Assembly (NCBI GenBank): GCA_019454875.1
Contig: JACFNL010000005.1
Location: 1-64,000 of the forward strand
Origin: Candidatus Cloacimonadota bacterium
Lineage (GTDB): Bacteria; Muiribacteriota; UBA6191
DNA length: 64,000 bases
Direction of reading: 5' to 3'
This document shows, in pieces, positions 60,592 to 64,000 of the stretch (its first letter is position 1; the number at the start of each line of letters is the position of its first letter). A program made the translations under genes and the position numbers. A model generated the notes under the pieces. It saw only the letters and a program-made list of their open reading frames with translations. It was not told where the DNA came from and did not search any database.

Positions 60592-60613
60592 TTATACCCC
60601 CTGTGGGTATAAT
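60591..60613 (+). promoter_or_regulatory. CsoR-like copper operator overlapping the copA -10
   Basis: ATTATACCC (60591-60599) and GGGTATAAT (60605-60613) are perfect 9-bp inverted arms with a five-base CCTGT centre. The C/G-tract flanked by TA matches the pattern bound by CsoR/RcnR repressors. The right arm contains TATAAT (60608-60613), a perfect -10 exactly six bases before the ATG at 60620. So a bound repressor would occlude the polymerase. The first base of the operator is the last base of the upstream stop codon. No csoR gene is in this window. Confidence 0.75.
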
Positions 60614-60619
60614 GGCCCT

Positions 60620-62719
60620 ATGCAAATTCAGATAGAAGGGATGAGTTGTACAGCTTGTGCAAACCGGATTGAAAAGGTTTTACATAAAAATGGGGTCAGA
60701 GGGCAGGTAAATTTTGCCTCCCAAACGGCGGAAGTAGAGTCGGACAGCCTTGAAGTTCATGACATATTAAAGCTCATACAAAAGGCCGGATTCCAGGCCT
60801 CGATAGAGCAGAAAGCCCCAGCCAAGACATCTAATCTAAAACTTTTGGAAAAGGTTGGTCTTGGCGCAGGCTCCTTTGTGGCAATTGTGGATATGGGGGG
60901 CATGCTTTTTGGAGTCATGAATCCGGCTGGGGTTGCGACTTCAGCCATTCTTACAACAATCTGTCAGTTTACTGTTGGCCTGCCCTTTCTTAAGCGGGCC
61001 CTTGTTTCTTTAAAACATTTTAGTCCAGGGATGGATTTTCTGGTCAGCTTAGGTACCCTATCTGCCTGGAGTCTATCCATGGCGATCTGGCTTCATGTGA
61101 TTCATGCTCATCATGTCTGGTTTGAAGCCTCGGCTTCTGTTCTTGTACTGATTCGAGTGGGAAAAATTCTGGAGGAGAAAGCCAGAAATAAGGCTTCCAT
61201 GGCCATGCAGGAGTTAAGCCGAGAGTTGCCCAAAAATGCCAAAAAGGTGCAAAACGGGGAACTTATCGAGGTATCGGCTACTTCCCTAGTGGCTGGGGAT
61301 ACCATCCTTGTGCTGCAACATGAAAATGTACCAGTGGATGGAATCATCAAGGAAGGGGTTGCCGAGATTAACGAATCCCTGTTTACCGGTGAGAGTTTTT
61401 CTGTTCTTAAAGAGTCAGGTAGCCCGGTTCTGGCTGGAAGTTTAAATGTGGGTTCCCAATTTTTTGCTCAGGTGACTCAAACCCGTGGCAATTGTCGCTT
61501 TGATGCCATGCTCAAAGCGGTTGAGCGGGCCCAGAACAGCCGCGCTCCGATTCAGGATCTGGCAGATAAAGTTTCTAGCTGGTTTGTACCGCTTGTAGTT
61601 GTGATAGCCCTTTTGTCAGCGGTGACAGTTTTGTATTGGGGAGGCAACCTCGAAGAAGCACTGATTCGTATGATCACTGTTCTGGTGGTTTCCTGTCCCT
61701 GCGCCCTTGGGCTGGCGACCCCCACGGCAATTACAGCTGGAATTGGACGGGCTGCGGAACTGGGGATTTTGGTGCGTGAGGCCCGCTCATTGCAACTGGC
61801 TGAGAACCTGAAATTTTTTTGTCTGGATAAAACCGGAACCCTCACGGAAGGAAAACCAGTCGTAAAGAAGGTGCTTCATGCTCCGGAATTCACTTCAGAC
61901 CAGATCCTTTTACTGGCCTCATCACTGGAACAGTCAAGCACTCACCCTTTAGGCAAGGCAATTCTGGCAGCCAATACACAGAAAATCCCGATGGCCTCCG
62001 AGGTAGTTAATACTCCGGGCAAGGGTTTGAACGGAATTGTGAATGGGCAATTTGTGAGTTTAGGAAAGCCAGAATCCGTTTTTGGAGCTGGTTGGCCGTC
62101 CTGGGCTGGCCAATTTGACGATCATGTATCCCTAGTGGCATTGAGTGTGAATCAGGTTGCAGCCGGATTAATTCTGATTGCTGATCCTCTGAGGCAAGAT
62201 GCTGGGGTGGCGATATCTGCGCTGAAATCTCTTGGAATTGAACCAGTGCTTATTAGTGGGGACAGGCAAAAGGCAGTAGAAGAAGTTGCCCGTACTGCTG
62301 GTATCACGGCCTATTATTTTGCAGCCCAACCGGAAGAAAAGCTGCGTCTGATAAAAGAGTTTCAGAATCGGGGCACTACGGCCATGATTGGGGATGGAGT
62401 CAATGATTCTCTGGCTCTGGCCCAGGCCGATTTTTCCATATCCATGGGTGAAGGAAGTGCGGCGGCAAGAGAAAGTGCAGATTTAACCCTCACCCAAGAG
62501 GGGCTCATGCGAATCATTACCGCTATTCATTTATCACGGCAGATCATGCATACTATCCGTAGAAACCTATTTTTTGCTTTCTCATATAACCTGGTGGTAA
62601 TTCCAATGGCGGCCCTAGGTAAACTTCATCCAGGAATTGCTGGAGGTATGATGGCACTGTCTTCAATTTTGGTAGTAATGAGCTCAATTCAACTCAGAAG
62701 CTGGAAGGCCAGGGCATGA
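60620..62719 (+). CDS. copA: Cu(I)-translocating P1B-type ATPase CopA
   Basis: This 699-residue protein has one N-terminal heavy-metal-associated domain with GMSCTAC (7-13). The eight-helix P1B core carries the metal-transport motif CPCALGLATPTA (C359/C361), the TGES phosphatase loop (LFTGES), D403KTGTLTEGKP (phosphorylated Asp), the STHPLGKAI HP nucleotide motif and GDGVNDSLALAQAD hinge. CPC with a Cys-type HMA indicates Cu(I)/Ag(I) export from the cytoplasm. Metal-binding residues after CPC (YN in helix 7, FSYNLVVIP; and MxxSS-type MALSSI in helix 8) match the P1B-1 copper group. It is coupled to the next gene by ATGA. Confidence 0.93.
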   Translation: MQIQIEGMSCTACANRIEKVLHKNGVRGQVNFASQTAEVESDSLEVHDILKLIQKAGFQASIEQKAPAKTSNLKLLEKVGLGAGSFVAIVDMGGMLFGVMNPAGVATSAILTTICQFTVGLPFLKRALVSLKHFSPGMDFLVSLGTLSAWSLSMAIWLHVIHAHHVWFEASASVLVLIRVGKILEEKARNKASMAMQELSRELPKNAKKVQNGELIEVSATSLVAGDTILVLQHENVPVDGIIKEGVAEINESLFTGESFSVLKESGSPVLAGSLNVGSQFFAQVTQTRGNCRFDAMLKAVERAQNSRAPIQDLADKVSSWFVPLVVVIALLSAVTVLYWGGNLEEALIRMITVLVVSCPCALGLATPTAITAGIGRAAELGILVREARSLQLAENLKFFCLDKTGTLTEGKPVVKKVLHAPEFTSDQILLLASSLEQSSTHPLGKAILAANTQKIPMASEVVNTPGKGLNGIVNGQFVSLGKPESVFGAGWPSWAGQFDDHVSLVALSVNQVAAGLILIADPLRQDAGVAISALKSLGIEPVLISGDRQKAVEEVARTAGITAYYFAAQPEEKLRLIKEFQNRGTTAMIGDGVNDSLALAQADFSISMGEGSAAARESADLTLTQEGLMRIITAIHLSRQIMHTIRRNLFFAFSYNLVVIPMAALGKLHPGIAGGMMALSSILVVMSSIQLRSWKARA

Positions 62720-63066
62720 AAAACAATAAAAAGGAATGTACAAATCAGTACTCCGAGACAGAACTAGGCCTTATGGCAAGCTGTCTGGTTTTTATCTGGG
62801 ACATTCTGAAATGGCTTGTCCTTGAATGGAAACTGGAGGAAAATCAGACCATTTTTGGATTGGTCGTAGCAAAAAGTGGACCATTTCTGGTTCATGACAA
62901 TGGAAAATCCAGTAATCAGCTCAAAGAACTAAAGTGGAATCGTGTAAAAGCTGATTATAAGGGAGAAGCATTTAGGCCGGACTTGAAGAATCTTCACCGT
63001 CTGTCTAGATCTCTTGTTGCAAATGGACAATCCGAGCATCAAAAGGCTTTGAAGAATAGTACATGA
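62716..63066 (+). CDS. Small protein of unknown function, coupled to copA
   Basis: This 116-residue protein overlaps copA by ATGA. It has a short hydrophobic segment (LMASCLVFIWDILKWLVLEW, about 19-38), then a hydrophilic tail ending in QSEHQKALKNST. Only one Cys lies near the start and one in the hydrophobic part. No family is recognised. The coupling suggests expression with copA under copper control. An intrinsic terminator follows, closing the metal-resistance cluster. Confidence 0.6.
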   Translation: MKNNKKECTNQYSETELGLMASCLVFIWDILKWLVLEWKLEENQTIFGLVVAKSGPFLVHDNGKSSNQLKELKWNRVKADYKGEAFRPDLKNLHRLSRSLVANGQSEHQKALKNST

Positions 63067-63097
63067 TATGAGGCGGATCGTATAAAATAACGGACTA

Positions 63098-63133
63098 AGC
63101 TCCCTCAGCACCGGGACTTGGGGGCTATTTTTT
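63098..63133 (+). terminator. Intrinsic terminator closing the copA operon
   Basis: AGCTCCC (63098-63104) pairs with GGGGGCT (63120-63126) with one G-T wobble, followed by A and six Ts (63128-63133). Confidence 0.75.
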
Positions 63134-63209
63134 GTCCTGAATTTTTTTATTGTTGAACATTTGTTGAACATTGGACAATTTAGAAAAATTTGTCAGGGTC
63201 ACAAAAACA

Positions 63210-63235
63210 CAAAAACCCCGCATCAATGCAGGGTT
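63210..63235 (-). terminator. Intrinsic terminator after tRNA-Arg
   Basis: Read on the minus strand, AACCCTGCA pairs with TGCGGGGTT around a short TTGA-type loop (63235-63214), followed by a T-rich tract. It lies eight bases after the tRNA's 3' end. Confidence 0.8.
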
Positions 63236-63242
63236 TAACAAA

Positions 63243-63316
63243 TACACCCGACAGGATTTGAACCTGTGACCAACAGATTCGGAATCTGCTACTCTATCCA
63301 GCTGAGCTACGGGTGC
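63243..63316 (-). tRNA. tRNA-Arg (anticodon CCG)
   Basis: This 74-base cloverleaf is on the minus strand. The acceptor stem GCACCCG pairs with CGGGTGT (first pair a G-U), the D-arm is AGCTCAGCTGGATAGAGT, the anticodon stem is GCAGA/TCTGT with loop TTCCGAA (anticodon CCG), and the T-loop GGTTCAAATCC is intact. It reads CGG codons. The CCA end is not encoded. It is followed by a terminator, and a phage-integrase remnant lies 54 bases upstream of its 5' end, as expected if this region has been an integration site. Confidence 0.93.
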
Positions 63317-63370
63317 ATGTTGTGCTGATTCTACAGACTTCCTGGGCCTAGGGCAAGTCTGATAGAGAGC

Positions 63371-63640
63371 TTGAATGTAAGAATCAAGGCAACCACAATG
63401 AGCATAGACCAGCACGGCAAGCAAATCACCAAAACATTCCCAACACAAAAAGATGCCCAGGATTTTATAGACCACGCAAAACAATCCAAGCCAACTTTAG
63501 CCCTTGTTTTGGACAAATGGACAAGATTAGTCTGTCCAATCCTAAAAGGCTTCAAACACTACAGCCGCGCTGTAAGTGAATTTCTGGCTTTTGTTGGCCC
63601 CGAACAACAGATAAGCAGTGTTTCTAAGATGCACAACTGA
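63371..63640 (+). pseudogene. Tyrosine-integrase N-terminal remnant
   Basis: The frame covers 89 codons. The stretch VRIKATTMSIDQHGKQITKTFPTQKDAQDFIDHAK, then TLALVLDKWTRLVCPILKGFKHYSRAVSEFLAFVG, reads like the arm-binding and SAM-like core-binding segments of phage-type integrases. The N-terminus lacks the usual start (an in-frame stop lies at 63326-63328), and the frame ends before the catalytic domain with its R-H-R-Y residues. So only a fragment remains. Its nearness to tRNA-Arg supports an old integration event. Confidence 0.65.
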
Positions 63641-63871
63641 AATCTTTCAAATGATCAATCGGTGGGATTTAGGAGTAGTCCAGAAACAAATAATAAGATC
63701 ATCTAAAATCATTGAAGTTCTTTGTTCCTGAAAAATAAATTTTTCCAAAATAGAGCACCATGGTATCCTGTAATAGAACTTATGGGCCTAACAACAATCG
63801 GGACTACGGGAATCTTCGCGCACCTAGACACCAGAATGGCCCGTACTCAATCAGCGCACTGAAGGAGAAAT

Positions 63872-64000
63872 GTGAACAACCTAACTACTCGTAAGTATAA
63901 GTTTGTTTGGACCAAGAACAACATAACCCAGGAAGTATTATTCCTTGAGGGTACTGGGTATCACGCTAAATTAGAGTACGATGATGTTTTAAAATTTGAA
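63872..64000 (+). CDS. Unknown protein, 5' end only (cut by window edge)
   Basis: The frame runs from GTG (63872) to the window end, 43 codons, with SD AAGGAG nine bases upstream of the GTG. It begins VNNLTTRKYKFVWTKNNITQ and is hydrophilic with a Lys/Asn-rich start. The 231 bases before it (63641-63871) show no other gene. An ATG one base upstream is immediately followed by a stop, so the GTG is the probable start. No family is recognised from this short piece. Confidence 0.5.
   Translation, partial: MNNLTTRKYKFVWTKNNITQEVLFLEGTGYHAKLEYDDVLKFE

Noticed and set aside
60591-60613. copA palindrome as a CueR/MerR operator
   Set aside because: MerR-type sites lie between -35 and -10 with 19-20 bp spacing and a CCTTCC-type core; here the palindrome includes the -10, and the TACCC-GGGTA form fits CsoR.
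63371-63640. Intact integrase gene
   Set aside because: No catalytic domain is encoded, and a stop lies just upstream of the conserved part, so it is a fragment.
1-64000. CRISPR array, rRNA operon or complete insertion sequence
   Set aside because: No regularly spaced repeats, no rRNA signature and no full transposase were seen on reading both strands.

Overview
The window looks like chromosome of a free-living, motile Gram-negative bacterium, broadly proteobacterial. Support: a TonB-dependent receptor, a secretin, an outer-membrane efflux factor, two heavy-metal RND pumps, a di-haem cytochrome c peroxidase, DsbD, TcdA, the YcjX/YcjF pair and a proteobacterial-type malate dehydrogenase. The genus cannot be fixed from the sequence alone. 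Genes are dense, often overlapping by 4 bases (ATGA), and base composition is slightly AT-leaning and fairly even. LAYOUT: 1-4.5 kb carries a cut-off gene, a minus-strand operon of a TonB-dependent receptor plus a CopD-like membrane protein (candidate copper uptake), then tcdA and a TatD-like hydrolase. 4.6-8.6 kb has a cytochrome c peroxidase, an M23 endopeptidase with a helical-repeat N-terminus and an exported protein. 8.6-13.3 kb is a minus-strand operon of two tandem polytopic proteins and an MFS carrier. 13.3-19.5 kb has SanA, a dienelactone-hydrolase-like protein, an alpha-toroid-like protein, an ArsB/SLC13-like carrier, an FAD/NAD(P)-binding protein and a chemotaxis receptor that appears internally deleted. 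19.5-25.4 kb has DsbD, an exported peroxiredoxin-like protein, a split secretin and mdh. 25.4-29.1 kb is a defence island: a minimal nucleotidyltransferase fused by ATGA to a 27-codon hsdM stump, facing an operon of an ApaLI-like endonuclease, a beta-class DNA methyltransferase and a TIR-like (PF10137) protein. 29.2-48.6 kb is mostly housekeeping: ycjX-ycjF, a CtlX-like amidinohydrolase, a lipoprotein, a GST, MsrA, RecQ, a 1,202-residue membrane protein, an MFS carrier, a dGTPase and a CaCA antiporter. 48.6-63.1 kb is a metal-resistance island, probably for copper or silver plus a divalent metal: two RND pump systems, several small His/Cys-rich exported proteins, a DUF3147 protein and a CopA-type ATPase under a CsoR-like operator. 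63.1-64 kb has tRNA-Arg(CCG), an integrase remnant and the start of a cut-off gene. HOW IT WORKS TOGETHER: copper may enter through the receptor/CopD pair. Excess would leave the cytoplasm through CopA and the periplasm through the Cus/Czc-like pumps, with the His/Cys-rich proteins as likely buffers or chaperones. DsbD, the thioredoxin-fold protein and exported MsrA would maintain periplasmic thiol and methionine redox. A recurrent theme is a -10-like hexamer exactly six bases upstream of the start ATG, which suggests many leaderless messages. No CRISPR array, complete insertion sequence or rRNA was seen.
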